A DNA stretch of 63,905 bases. It comes from Rhizophlyctis rosea (taxonomy: Eukaryota; Chytridiomycota; Chytridiomycetes; Rhizophlyctidales; Rhizophlyctidaceae). Of the stretch, positions 48,944 through 61,637 are shown piece by piece. The notes under the pieces are model-generated. The model made no database searches. It was given only the letters and a program-made list of their open reading frames with translations, and had not been told where the DNA came from. Position numbers and translations under genes: made by a program. The first letter of the stretch is position 1, and each line of letters begins with the position of its first letter. The DNA is taken from positions 7,556 to 71,460 of the forward strand of contig JADGJC010000210.1 in assembly GCA_027596075.1 (NCBI GenBank). Reading direction: 5' to 3'.

Positions 48944-51389
48944 GTGGAAGCGCGCAGATCATCCCGGGGAAACTACATCTGCCTCCTAGATTAGCTGTTG
49001 AACTGCCACGGACTGGGATTGACATTTGGGCTGGAACCAGTTTGTCTTACCCTGTCGCTATGCAGACCGCGTTTGCTGTTGTACAATAAGAAAGTCCTTC
49101 CAACGATGTCTCTCTGCGTTGCACCGGAAAGCACTTACTCCAAAGGCTTTTGCAGTCCTGACAAACTCGAAAAATGGCCCGACGCTGTCATTTGGTGGTG
49201 ACTGTGAGATCCGGTGCAAGCCTCATGTTCATGGGGAAACCAACTGCAAATCCTGTTGATGAAGTGGTGTCTTACGCTCATGGACCACATGCAATCCTTT
49301 CGTTGAAGTGAAGTTGTTCCGACTCATTCCGGTAACTTCCGTCGATCTCCGTTGTCCTTTCCCTCTTGTTCTTTGTCCTCTCCAATATGCGCGTCTGTGT
49401 GTTTTCAGTCCATATTTCTGAGCAATTGAAACACATTATTAGTACCACTGCTGTTAGTTCTTCTCGTTCTTCCTGCTTGCTGTTACCACTCAGTTTTCCT
49501 CGCTGCTAGCAAAGAACATTCATTACTTGTGAAACTACATAGTCTAATTTGCCAAATTTTGGCGGCATCAGGTACATTGTCATCAACTCCTCGCCCCTTG
49601 GCGGGTGTTCGCTTTCCCTGACTGTGCCATCACGGGCTGTGCCACCAGAGCGAGACGCCAGCGAGCGCCGAGAGCGGTCTCCAAATTTGAGACTCTTACT
49701 GCTGAAGTGAAGGAGAGAAGGAGTTGCGCACTCACTTCCTGATCTTCGCTACTTCCCCTACTTCTGGTGTCGTCCCATTTGTCAACTTTGAATATAATGA
49801 TCCCACGAACCACGAATCTCCCTCAACCCTCCTGGAGAGGCAAACTACCACACGAGCCTCCACAAACTCAAAAATCGTGACAACAAGTCCATCGAACTGT
49901 GCTCTTGTGAACAATGGTCGTATTGCGTGCATCCACATTATGCTGCGTGAGCATATCCTTGTTTCGAATCACATAGGTTGAATCAGTATCTTCCAGTCTT
50001 CCGTAATTTCTTTTTTGATCATTCGGACGTCACTGAAACAGCCCATTTCCAATCGCTGAAAATGCTCTTCGAACTAATATGGATGCTTTGAAGCAATTTA
50101 ATTCGGAGTCCCGTTCAATTGGGTCATCCTCAAGTACTGCAAATCCGACCCATTGGAAGTATTCTTATCTTTGTTGTTCTCCATTCCATGTGACCAGCCT
50201 TATGTTTGCAAGGAGCAAAAAACAGGGAGGGAAGGATCAACCATTGGAGGACAGAAGGCAAAATGGGATTTCGAGTCCAATCGAATTTGTGTCATGTCAA
50301 ATGGACATTTGTTACTTTTGTTTGCTTATAATGATTCCTCATGCCTTCGATGATTGGTAGACTAGCATGGATTGGCTATTGCCTTCGTGGACTAGAAGGA
50401 GTTTTTTTTTCGAAGGATGACCCCACATAACAAGTTTAAACCATATTGCATCATAGAACATGAAGCATCATCGACCGATACGGAATAGGGACCTTACATT
50501 CTGTTCCATCGCAAACGATAAAAAAAGATAACATGACGGTCATAGCACATCGTTGACGAGCATGACACTGTCACGATGTTTAATGTAATGGACCCGTGAC
50601 TCTCACGGACCTAATCGCACTCGAGCACTTTTGGTGTTTTCTGAGCTCGACAAAGCGGACTGAACAATGTGATGGGAGTTTGTAGTGAGACTATAGTATA
50701 CTGCTATAGTTGCCCATAGAGGGCATGAAACAAAGGTGCTTGGTACCATACATTGACCTCAACACGTCAGGCACTGCATTACCCATACGAAATATGTTGG
50801 TTATCTCCTTTTGTTGTTGCTTCCATGAACTTCATCCCCGACTCGAACATGTCACGGACTGGTACCACCTTGAATGAAATGACACACGACGGGCAAAGCC
50901 GTAGAGCTCTTGCGGCTATCAGTCTTTGTACATGTTGACGAAAGTCTTTGGTGGTCGACCTACAAAACATGAGCCTGCTGCAACGATGTATGGAACCTAC
51001 CTGTATGAGTGAATCAACATTCATCGAAACATGCACCGACATGAAAAGATCCCGTAGGAATGAACTCTTTTTGCCTTTTTGGAAGGGTTCAAAAAGCTTC
51101 CTCTTTGAAAACATACCACGCACTTTGGGGCCATACGCGAACATTAGGCAAGGTCACATAAAAGGGGCACATTTGACATTGCGAAAAAAAAAAAAAACCA
51201 GTGCAAAAAGTAAATTCGACATAAATTCAGTCCAGGTTTCGTCGCTTGAGGAACGAACACTTTGGAGTTGGGGTGACTCTCGCGATTATGGTGAAATTCA
51301 CATGGTGCATGTGCATAAGCATAATGGGTTTGGATACTGAGCCTTGAAACGCACACAAAAAAAAAAACATATCAGCATCTGCGGAGTTG

Positions 51390-51531
51390 CCCAGTCCCAA
51401 ACCTTTGTACTATGGGAATGTACATCACTACATCTTTGTTTTACATGCATCTGCATAAGCTTTATACGCGGCTACAAAGGGACCTAGACCTATGGGCTAT
51501 GCCACGTCTCGATACTTATAAAGCAAGAAAC
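51390..51531. repeat. Dispersed repeat copy B
   Basis: Its first 85 bases match 45303-45395. A second part, CTATGCCACGTCTCGATAC followed by AAGCAAGAAA (51497-51531), matches 43527-43562. The 51.4 kb copy therefore links two separate fragments, which suggests a longer element of which all three are remnants. Confidence 0.65.
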
Positions 51532-51633
51532 CAAAAATAACCCCACTTTCTACAAGGAACCTGCATCCAAGATGCTGCAGACAGAAGGCGGGAAACCTAA
51601 CGTATCTACATGAAGAGAACTATTTCTCAACTC

Positions 51634-51788
51634 CCCTACTTTCTGTCAAGAAACCACCACTAAATCCCTCTCCAACATTCCGCCGGCGTGGGGCGGGGGG
51701 GGGCGGNNNNNNNNNNTGAATATAACTTTTTCTAAACTCCCCTACTTTATGTAAATAAACAAACAATAAATCCCTCTCCAAAATTCCC
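51634..51788. repeat. Duplicated segment flanking a gap
   Basis: 51634-51680 and 51735-51788 are near copies (shared ACTCCCCTACTTT and TAAATCCCTCTCCAA). They lie on either side of the 10 N at 51707-51716. A G-rich run ends the first copy and a long C run follows the second. The likely cause is a scaffold join of two reads or alleles covering the same place. Confidence 0.7.
51707..51716. other. Assembly gap (10 N)
   Basis: Ten undetermined bases next to a G-rich run; see the flanking duplication. The real distance may be negative, meaning the two sides overlap. Confidence 0.95.
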
Positions 51789-51960
51789 CCATATTCAACC
51801 GCCCCCCCCCCCCCCCCCCCTTCTTCCACGCCAACAACCCCTCAAAAACAAAACTGCACAAAACCCAAGAATATATAACACACCCTACATCCCTATCCGA
51901 CACCAACCAACACACCCACAACCCTCACCCCGCCACAACCACCCACCCAACCCGCACCAC

Positions 51961-53158
51961 TCACGCCCTCCTCCCCCCCTTCTTCCCCCCACCACCCTTC
52001 TTCCCCCAACCCTTCCCCTCCTCCTCATCCCCACCAACCAACCTCCTTCTCATCATCCCCCCCAACCTCCGGAACTGCCCATCCAAATCCTTCGACAAAA
52101 CATAAAACAGCTCTTTTCGCACAGGTTTCGATGTGACGGGTGTCGGATCCTTCGTGTCTGTGGTTGGCGAGGAGGAGGGTTTCACGGACGTCGGGGAGAA
52201 GTAGTCTAGGATTTTTTGTTGGCGGGTCGCGGGGGATGTGGTGGGGGAGGGTTTTGGGGATGTGAGGTAGGATTTTAGGGTGGGTTGGGGTGGTGTTGTG
52301 GTTGTGGTTGTTGGGGAGGAGGAGGAGGTGGTGGTGGTGGTGGCTGGGTTGGATTTTGGTTTGGATGCGGTCCCATTTCTCAAGGCATCAAAGTCAGACA
52401 AATCGCGGATCCGGCATGTCCATAATGTGTAGTAGTCACAGAAAATCTAAGCACAACGAAAAATCTATGCATCGCAAACTGCCGACATTTACTGAGTCTG
52501 GGGAATTCATCAACCTACGCATACGATGAATTTTTGTTCTGACCGAAACACCATTGTCTTATCGTGAGGGTTGTCTCCAGCACTTTGGTGCCCTCTCGTT
52601 CATCAATTATTCACATCTTCCACATGATACATCGTTGGGTAATCCACTCAAGTTCAAATCAAAATAAGTTCTCCATGAAATGGTATGAGGGCGAAAGCAT
52701 ATTGCTTTCCGATGAGGTTGTATATGAGTACGGGCTTGCTGAGTTTGCTGGGGGGAGGGGGGGTGGGTGTATTCGGAGAAGCGGGCGAGGTTGTATATTG
52801 CTATGCGGTGGTCTTGGGCGGCGGCCAGGAAGTAGTATGTTTCGGCTGTTTTAGGGTTGGTTCTGAAGGGAGAGGTTGTTGCATCGGGTCGGGCAGGTGT
52901 GTCTTGCTGGTTATCAGAGGGGTGAGATGGGTTGTCCTCAGTTGGTGTATGCGGTTCTGTGCTTGTGGAAGGTGTTTCCGGTGTGGCTGTTCCCAACTCC
53001 GTCTTGGCATCTTGGCCTAGTTTTGGCCGTGGGTTGTGGATGATGCTTAGTTTGAATGTGCGTCCACATCCCCCAAGTCTGCTGCTTCCATTAGGCTTTG
53101 TAGGGGTCCCTTGGGGCTGGCGTAATGGGCCCTTCAGTAGGTGCACCAACTGCTTCAA
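51961..53158 (-). CDS. Unidentified protein with two PIP-box motifs (partial)
   Basis: Two coding-like blocks on the complement. Block 1 (53158 to about 52740) reads through a Thr/Pro/Ser-rich linker to YYFLAAAQDHRIAIYNLARF, which resembles one blade of a WD40 repeat. Block 2 (about 52425-51961) ends the gene. It contains QPTLKSYL and QQKILDYF, both fitting the PCNA-interacting pattern Q-x-x-(I/L)-x-x-(Y/F)-(F/L), the second perfectly. A helical ELFYVLSKDLDGQFRRLGG and a Gly/Lys-rich basic end follow. Introns between about 52425 and 52740 are not resolved, and upstream exons may be missing. The motifs suggest a PCNA-linked replication or repair role, perhaps a WD40 protein with a C-terminal PIP tail. 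This is inference from short motifs in a low-complexity region. Confidence 0.45.
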
Positions 53159-53778
53159 GAATACAAATGAACTGGATGGATCGAGTACCGTCTATGGACT
53201 GCATTGGTAAAGCTCTAGTGTTAGCTTGGATCAGGGGTACGGTTCATGGCACTGGGTTCCTCACCAATGCATCCGTCCAAAAGCCGACCATTGATTGCAT
53301 AGTTTGCATAGTCCATTGTGCCTTCAATGACCAAGACAATGTGGATGTTCAGCTGAGAAGTGAATTGGAACTCTTGTTGGCTATTTGGGCAAAAGGTGAG
53401 GAGGATGAGTAGGGAGCTAAACCATGCTATATGAACTAGCCACCAATTCAATGATGTCACATAAGCTTCAGAAACGCATTCAACGACGCACTTTGCCGGT
53501 AGAATGCGTTCGATGATGTTGTCGCATAAAGGTTCACTGGCACAAATCACTTCGCAGACCACAATTGGAATATGGACAAGCAATGTCCGGCGGGATCCAC
53601 CTGCGCTCCTGTGGGTTGTAGATGATCGCATGAAGTTATGCCGTCACCCCTTTCATCTTTTCACATTGTGTGAATCTGATCTTGGAAATTGAAGTCAAAC
53701 AGAAGATAGAGACTCTCCTCAAGACCATGCCTTTTATCAGGTGCCCATTATGAGCTGGTCGCTACTCCAACATATATT
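53159..53778. other. Interval without a clear gene
   Basis: A minus-strand frame at 53221-53631 is open but shows no domain and could hold upstream exons of the PIP-motif gene. The end near 53700-53778 is the 3' flank of the F-box/ankyrin gene. Confidence 0.4.
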
Positions 53779-54606
53779 TCAGTGACAACCATATTTAAAA
53801 GAAACTAAACCAGGGAAAATATCCCGGAATGTTGCGCCAGCGGCCAATAACAAATCCTCTACCTCCTTGAAACCCCTTCCCCGCACCACCGCCACTAGAT
53901 CTTGATGGAATTGCACGTCCGCTCCCACACCCAGCAGCAGCTTCACCATTTCAGCATGATTGTTCGTGGCAGCAACAAACAACGGCCGTTCCCAAAGTTC
54001 ATGAACGTTCGCTTCGGCCCGTAGCAAAGCCTTCGCCACCGTCACATTCCCATGCCGGGCTGCAGACGTCAAAGCGCCCTCAGGTACTGCGACCTTCGCC
54101 TTCAGCAGAAGCTCCACCATCTCCATTTCCTCCGCTTCGACTGCCCTCAGCAAAGCATTCTGGGGCTCGATCCGAGATGGCCAAGCAACGGCGCCGGCGT
54201 CGACCAAAGCACGGACAATGCCGGTATTTGCAAGCCTCACGGATAGAGTCAGCGCATCACGTAGGCTAGGGTCATTCCTGTCGAATTGGGCTGCGTCGAG
54301 AATCGTCAGAAGGAAGGCTTCGTCACCGTATTGCGCTGCTTTGCAAAGGCCTAAGTGGTGTTGGCGGTAGGATACTTCGTTGACGTAGAGGGTCAGGATT
54401 TTGGGACGATATGGGTAGGTGGCCCAGTTCCAGCAGTTATTGATGCCAAGCTTGTAGTGTCGCCATCCCGCTTCGGCCCAGTCCAGATCCTCTTTGGTGA
54501 TGAGGCTGTGGTAGTTTTTGCAGGTTCTGCGGAGGGCACGCGAGGTCAGTGGATCGCAGACTTTGACGATTCTGAGGACGAGTTCGGGTGGTAGAGTTAA
54601 AATCAT
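53779..54606 (-). CDS. F-box/ankyrin repeat protein
   Basis: Single-exon gene, 275 residues, ATG at 54606 on the complement. The N-terminus (LPPELVLRIVKVCDPLTSRA, then LRRTCKNYHSLI) is a short F-box that would bind Skp1 in an SCF ubiquitin ligase. From about residue 85, five or so ankyrin-type units follow (GLCKAAQYGDEAFLLTILD, DALTLSVRLANTGIVRALVD, NALLRAVEAEEMEMVELLL, GALTSAARHGNVTVAKALLR, PLFVAATNNHAEMVKLLLGV). These usually bind the substrate. Such small F-box/ankyrin proteins are often expanded in chytrid genomes. There is no membrane segment or signal peptide. The target is unknown. Confidence 0.88.
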   Translation of the reverse strand: MILTLPPELVLRIVKVCDPLTSRALRRTCKNYHSLITKEDLDWAEAGWRHYKLGINNCWNWATYPYRPKILTLYVNEVSYRQHHLGLCKAAQYGDEAFLLTILDAAQFDRNDPSLRDALTLSVRLANTGIVRALVDAGAVAWPSRIEPQNALLRAVEAEEMEMVELLLKAKVAVPEGALTSAARHGNVTVAKALLRAEANVHELWERPLFVAATNNHAEMVKLLLGVGADVQFHQDLVAVVRGRGFKEVEDLLLAAGATFRDIFPGLVSFKYGCH

Positions 54607-57600
54607 TGCGGAGTTTTCGAAGGTGCTTCAGTGGTGTTTTTGTTTGTCGTTTCGTGATGTAGATGAGATGGGAAAGTGTGGGAAGGGGAGAGATTAAGAA
54701 GATGAATCAAAGGATCCTGCAGCAGCTGGGGTTACACAAAATTGAAAGGCATGGCATATTGCATGCTGGCAGCTGGGGGTGGTGTTCAGTGGCTTGGAGA
54801 ACGCGTCTTCTGCGCCACGTTCGGTGCAAAGGAAGGACCCTCGAAGCTCATTCCGCAGCCATGCCTGCGTTCTTACAATTTGATTTCCAGCCGTGATAGA
54901 GGGTTTGGATATGATGAGAAAGATGTCATCAAGCTTGGAGATCACTCAACATGATTGGCCAACTTGATAGACAGACCACGGGCAGAAATCCTGCAGAAGA
55001 TGAATGGCTAATGATGGCAACCGCACTTCCCATATGGATGGCCATCGATTGAGGAAGTCATTCTCCCGACAAGCGAGACACTTCTTCTTGTTTTTGCTCA
55101 GTCTCTGCTGTGTTGTTTGACAGGAAGCGGATGTCTGGTTACTGCCGACGAAGGCCACTGCCCATCTCGTGGAGGGAAGTCTCAAAATGGATTAGGTGGG
55201 GTATCTACTTACCTTATCTGCACAAAGAGTAATGTTCTCTCGTGAATGCACATTTTTTGACAGCTCGGCTTACAACCTTTATCTACACCAATATTCGTCC
55301 ATCGAGTAATCTGCGGCAAACCGTATCGATGAATCCCCTGAGGAGTAGACTTCAACATGACCGCATGTTTTGTGAATTGCGGTGACATGGGTTTTGAAAG
55401 CTGTTGACCACATTTGACTCAAGTGTAATAATTGAACATGGGAGTACAAGGCAAATGGCTGTATTTGTAATAGGTATCAGGATGTGGCCAAATGCCTCGA
55501 CTTCCCTTGTGGTGGGTCTTTGTCAACTATGAGCCAGTTATATGGCAGCTTATGGCGGATTATGCGTCCAGCCAAACGCCTTCGATCCATGCAGGTGGGA
55601 GACTTTTGTATTGCTGACACTTTTTGTAATCCCCGTCGCATCATCATCACCAAAAAGCGGACGTTTCCCACGTCCGTTCACCGTACTCCTCGCCGTCCCA
55701 ACATCCTCCCCACCACCAACACCATCACCCCCCAACACCAATCATTTCAGCCATCTCCACTCATCAACAAACTACGCGATGTGTTTTTTTTTCCCCCGAA
55801 ACCCACTTCAAGAAGAACGAACCACAAGCAACACTACTGGGATCAGGGACACACCCCCAACCCCTCGGAAAGCAGACGAAAAAAAAAAAACTCACAAAGA
55901 ATTTCGCACAAGTGACAGCGCGGGTACCGAACCATTAGCCGCCGACGTTGTTAGCGCCCCGGCCCCGTGTGTGCAATGGAGATTCAAAGACATACCAACT
56001 CTGCCACTGTGCTACTCTGACGGTTTGACAGTGGGACCCTGGGGTTGAGCTCCAGACGCGTCACGATTGTGACTGTGCCACTTGGCTGAAATGTGCCTCC
56101 GGAGCAGCAGAGCGAGGTGAGGTACCGGTAGTATAACCTTCCGACCACAGAAGGGAGGGAAGGAAACATCCGTATGGTCCATGACTGGTCTTATCCATCT
56201 CAGTGATTCCGAGCTCCCAACGTTGCCAAGACTTGCAGACCAAGATAAGAATCAAAAAAGGGAATCCACAACGGTAACCATTCAATCGTTCGCAACATAT
56301 TATCTATCAGCAGGGGAGTGATGTATTTTGGAAAAAACACAAACATTGTCTTTTCTTCGACAACGGATTTGCACAATTTACCCCAGCCGGAGTGACAATC
56401 AGCTTGTGGATGGAGCCTGCAAGATTCAATAACTACTCTTTCAATCGTTGTTGACCCTTCAGAGGATACGTACGCGTTCCTTCCCCCCATATCATCAACC
56501 AATACTCTCGACCAACTTCTCGGTCACCAAACTCACCAGCACCACCGCAAACCCCTCCCCCATCGTAAATCCTCATCAAAACCACCCGCCTGCTCCAAGG
56601 CGCAGCACAATGCCAAGCATTTGATGTTAGAGAAATAGCGCACGTTGACCAACGAAGGCAACAGCCCTGCGTGCGCCAAGCACCATTACCAGAGAGCTGA
56701 ACCCGCTCACGGGCCGATGCGGAACCCATCTACACGGATGCCGATCTCATGAACACAATCCAAGACATAATGACTCAGCAGCACTCAGTGGCTCTTCCAC
56801 AAAAGGCGGTTCGGCGTCGGAGGTGGAGGGTATTGTGTCCAATTACGAACCTCAAGAGGGGGCAATGGAGATGTAAGCACCAGCACTTATAACGATGTCA
56901 ACAGCGTCTTTGAATGTTGTGCGCGCCAGTTTGAACGAAAGATCATGACGTACCATGTAGCGGAAGTTGTCACAAGTCCAATATCAATCAGTCCAAGCTG
57001 TTGCAGGTGGAGGCCCTTGGGCCAAAAGTCCATTCAACGGATTCGATCCTCTTGAAATCCCATTCCATCACCATCCATACTCATGTACGATATCTCACCT
57101 CCGGCAGCTTCAAAGTATCAATCCGAGTCACTAAACCCAATCTCATCAATTTGAGATAGCTCGTTTATAACCGGTTCTGGCTCACTCTACGATTCAGAGA
57201 ACTTGTCCATCAACCACTTCTTCCGAGAGTTATTAGTTACTCCCGCGACCCCTCTTCTCACCACAACTCTCCTCCTTGCAATCCCACCAAAAACCACGCA
57301 CTAGCCCCCCCAAAAATCACCTGTTGATATATTAATCTTACCACTAACACGGGCAAGCGGGAACGTTTCCCATCTGCTCAGGTCTCCAGTCATCAGACCA
57401 TCGTTCATCCATTCCGCCTCAACACCAGACGCCAACATCTTCATACCTCCGCAACAGTATTTCCACAAGCTACCAATGGAATGGCGCTTTATGTTCTCGC
57501 ACAAGGCGAAAGGGAGGGCATCTGCCGCTAAGGACAGTGCAGGATGGGGGACGACATCGGGAACCGCGACAAGGAGCAAGCCAGGGGGAAGCATACCTAA

Positions 57601-57899
57601 GACCTAAAAAGGAAACATTGAAAACAACAAGCAGCGATGACAGCAGGAAGGAACCACACGGACGGACGAAGGGAAGGAAAAGGAAAATGAAAAAGTCATG
57701 CTCCCAGCCTTTCGGCACGGAAACACAACCCCCTTTCCTTCCCTCCATCCTACAAAACAGCACGAACAAAATATTTATACATTGAAAGGTATACCGACTA
57801 CAAGCAATGCAAACCACAAAGGAAAGAAAAGAAAAAAATCCGCAAAATCAACCCCCTCCACACACAACCATCAACCAACCCACACCGTCACACAAACCC
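54607..57899. other. Intergenic, no convincing gene
   Basis: Open frames are short and low-complexity. The best is 57301-57594 (-), 97 residues from an ATG, with a plausible but unrecognised sequence; an intron would be needed to extend it upstream. A tRNA-like pattern around 55985-56050 was examined and not supported. The right end is the 3' flank of the Cdc4-like gene. Confidence 0.5.
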
Positions 57900-60800
57900 T
57901 CACCCTTCCACCCCTCCCGCACCCTCACCCTCCCCCGCCCCCCCACCACTCCCTCCCAAATACTCAGCCAAAGCCCCCCTCAACTTCCCCCTCTTCTCCA
58001 ACTCCTTCAACAACCGCCCCACCATCCCATCCAAAAGCCCATCATCCGTCCCTTCCACGATCGCATCAACACTACTACCCTCCTTTCCTCCCTCACCACC
58101 TTTCCCCTTCCCACCCCCTTCCCCACCAACACTACTCCTACCCTCCTCTTCAACACGACCTTTCCCCTTCCCTCCCTCCTCCCCACCACCACTACTCCCC
58201 TCATCAACCCCCTCCCCAAAATCCAGAACCTCAAACCAAGTCGCACTCCCCTCCCTCTGAACCGCACAAACCAACCTCCGTTCATCCATCTTAACCCTCC
58301 AGACCCCCGCAACACTCCCCACAAGATCCCCAATAAACCTCCCATGAACCGGTTCAGCGCCTTTGGGGCCCTGCGTAAACGCCAACCCCTGTGCGCATTT
58401 CGCGTACTCTGTCGACGAATTCGAGCTGCCGTAGCCGGCGGAGGAGAGTTCCCAAACTTTCACGCCGCCGTCCGAGCCGGAGACAATGCGGTTTAGCTTG
58501 GGGTCGTGGTGGAAGCAGGTGATTGCGGCACTGTGGCCGGTCAGGTTGGCGAGACATTTGCCGGTTAGCGGGCACCAGATCCGCAATGTCGAGTCGGCGG
58601 CGGCCGAGACGAGGTATTGGGCGGAGAGTTCCAGCAGCCCGACAAGTGACGAATGACCTGAAGTGCAAAAAAAAAAAAAACACAAACATCAGTCATCTGC
58701 CGTTTCTCAGCCCATACAACGAAACAATCACCAATGCACACGGAAACTCACCTTCCAAAGTAAACAACCCAACACCCGTCCTGGTACACCAAACCCGAAC
58801 ACTAGCATCCATACTCCCACTCACCGCCCTCCTCAACTCATGGCAATACCCCACACTATACACCTTCTCCCGATGGCCCCGACATACATGCACACAATCC
58901 CCCGTTCGCAAATCCCACACTCTCACCGTCGTATCATAACTCCCGCTGACGAGCACATTACCTTGTCCCGCGATCGCCCTCACAGAGGAGGTATGCCCGT
59001 TCAGCACGTGGACGAAGTACGGGTTGGAAGTCGAGCCGGACCCATCTGGAGAGGGTGGGGTGCCGTTTTGCGAGGGGAGGTACGGAGAGTCACGTTTCGG
59101 GTCCGGAAGACGCCAAACCCTCAGGGTCGCATCCCTCGACCCAGTAACAATAAGCGAATTCTCCGGCTCCATAACACCCGGAAAATCCATGCTCTTCTGC
59201 GGACTAATAATCATCAAACACCTAACCGTACTCGTATGCCCCTCAAAAAGATGCGTGCACCTTCCCGTATCCATATCCCAAACTCGAACCGTCCGATCCG
59301 TACTCCCACTCACAAGCGTGTACCCGCTATACTGCAACGCCCAAACACCCCCCTCATGTCCTTCAAGCCGCTGCTGCAAATCCCCCGTCGACGTGCTGTA
59401 GATATGGATCGTCTGGTCGTCCGAACCCGAGACGATCTTGTCCCCGTCGAATTGGAGGCAGGTCACGACGTTGTGTGCGTGGCCCGGGAAGGAGATGTGC
59501 TTGTATCGTCCGCGGAACCAGTTTTGGCGGATGAGGTGGTGCCGGCGGAAGAGGGTTTTGTAGAGGTGTGGTGGCGGTTGTGGGGCTTGGTTATCGTCGT
59601 TTTCGTAGTGGTCGCTTTGGTGCTGGGCAGCGGCGGCGCGGCGGCGGTTGGAGACGGACCGGGGTTTGAAGTACTCGTCGTCGCTCTCGTCCATCGGGTC
59701 GAAGGGTTCCGCCGAGGCGCCTCCGGGTGGTGAAGGCGGGGCCGTGACGTGGGGAGTGGAGATCTTCAATGGGTCCAACCCCAAGTCGATCACGCTCTTG
59801 CCTTTGCGGTCCGAACTGCTTGCCGCTTCCACCTCCTTCTTGATCTCCTCTTCGTTGAACCAGCCTTCTTCTTGCAGTCGTTTCTTCCACAGCGCAATCT
59901 CGGCACCCTCGCCGTCCACGACGCGTTTCCAGGCTTTGCTGACCACCGTGCAGCGGCCAAGGGTCTTGAGATCTAGGTATTCGAGAATCTGGTAACTCAA
60001 TTCTACCGGCAACAGCCCAATGAAGTCGCGCTTCAGCGTCGGTAGAATGAGTGTCGAGATGAACTGGAGAGTGGAGAAGGGACATCGGCGTAGAAGATGT
60101 AGTAGAAGGTAGGATTTCAGAGGTGGCGGTAGCATGTCGAAGGTGTGGATGATGTGGGGAACGTCCGCAAGCGAAGGTGAATCCGCCATCTCAGGTGGAA
60201 GCTCGAGCTGTTGCTGCAACGCCGGTGACAGGTGATTAGATTGCAAAGAGCGGTGCAATCCGTGCGCGTCGTGTGTCGACAAATCCGGCTCGGGTGTTGA
60301 CCGGTCGCCAGACCCCGAAAATTGGAGGAGATCTTCGGGGAAGTTGGGCATGATCGGATTTCCGGTTGGGGAAAGTCTTGGGCTGGGAAGGTTTGGTGAC
60401 TGAGAATGGCTGCCTGCTTGGACCGCGGGAATCGAAATTGGCGTGGTGGGGGTCATGGTGGAGTCGTGCCGTGATGCGTGGGAGGCGGAAAGATTGCCGT
60501 TGTGAGATGTTGTGTTATTGGAAACCCGTCGTTTATGCGCCCTCGCCTTCCCTTCTGCAGATCCAGGAGGGTTTGGAGACATGGGGGAGTAATCCATTTC
60601 AACCGCCGTCATCACCTCGTCAGCTTCGGGCGGTGCCGCTCGTTTTCTGATGTTCCGCCGGGAAGGGGAGCTGAAGGGATTCGAACGTACGGAACGATGA
60701 CTAGAAGCGGACGATGCGGCGGAAGACACGTGAGCGGGACTGCCGGCTTTGGTCGTGGTGGTTGTGGTCTTTACAGAAATTGACGGTCCGCCCTGTCGAA

Positions 60801-61637
60801 CTTGATCAAACTGCCGTGAAGTGGGAAGATGTCAATCAATACTGCGGACATTGCTTCTTCAAATAATAAGTAATCCGTACCTTCTGTTGGATGTCCTTTT
60901 CCAAAAGATCAAGCTCTCGGAAATGAGTTGGGACACCGTTCAGATCAAAACAAAATTTCTTTAGGACAGGTGGAGTCGGCGTGTGGGCCAGCGGATACTG
61001 CGAAGGATCTGCTGGTGGGGCCGGGGGTATATAGAGCGGCGGGTAAGCGGTGGTGGTGGTGGTAGTGGTTGTTACTACTGTGGTGGTGATGGAATGTGGG
61101 GCAAGCGCGAACTGGGCGGCAGTAAGACGACGATTTGAGGTACTTGATTGTTTGCCGAGTCCTACAGATAGTTCGACATGGAGTTAGAAACCGGCCTAAG
61201 TGTGATTTACGACTTGAAGCTATTCATCAGTTGTCATCACTCGAAACTCCCATCTATTGAAAGGAGGGCTACGATACTGAAGCAGCTATCACTGGTCAAT
61301 ATTACAGATCCCTCACTGCTCGCCAACAATGACCCACATCCTCCCCCAATGCTCAAAGACCGGCCGGTTCAACCAACAGCCATCCTGACCCACCTGCAGG
61401 CAAACTAGCTCCGTCAGCAATACTCTGAACCTGAGGCGACTTAGGAGTAGGCGTGTTGGTTGACGACAGGGACACCGACGACGAAGCGTTACCGCGCAAA
61501 GGAGGGGAGGCGAGGGAAGACTGCGATGGATTCTGCATATTAGGACCGCCCCCAGAAGCGCGGCTTTTGGGGCTGAAATGTAAAGTAAGGGGAAAATGAG
61601 GTGATGAGGATTCTGAGTGGGCAAGATGTGTGCTCAT
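57900..61637 (-). CDS. CDC4: Cdc4-type F-box/WD40 protein, SCF substrate receptor
   Basis: Substrate receptor of an SCF ubiquitin ligase (Cdc4/Pop1/FBXW7 family), nuclear, 1113 residues. Exons on the complement: 61637-61394, 61161-60881, 60810-58752 and 58657-57900, phases consistent. The Ser/Thr-rich N-terminus includes KKFCFDLNGVPTHFRELDLL. A dimerisation (D) helix region (LKSYLLLHLLRRCPFSTLQF) precedes the F-box (LLPVELSYQILEYLDLKTLG). The WD40 propeller starts at FPGHAHNVVTCLQFDGD and has about eight blades. HTSTVRC, GSRDATLRVW and HTSSVR keep the Arg residues that bind phosphodegrons in FBXW7 (R465, R479, R505 by alignment). The C-terminus carries an extra Gly/Glu/Lys-rich low-complexity stretch. 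In yeast the family degrades Sic1, and in animals cyclin E and Myc. Confidence 0.93.

Larger units (their letters stand above)
48944..51960. other. Gene-poor interval with repeats and an assembly gap
   Basis: No gene supported. Several frames of 60-130 residues exist, for example 49724-49981 (+) and 50948-51340 (+), but none shows a domain. The right part carries a dispersed repeat copy (51390-51531), a gap (51707-51716) flanked by a duplicated segment, and a C homopolymer (about 51803-51820). Confidence 0.55.

Noticed and set aside
55985..56050. tRNA-like sequence (AGTGGCAGAGTTGG on the complement)
   Set aside because: I could not pair a full acceptor stem, anticodon stem and T stem; only the D-arm resemblance holds.
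60729..60731. Start of the Cdc4-like protein at 60729
   Set aside because: The codon is GTG and the frame continues upstream through two more exons to an ATG at 61637.
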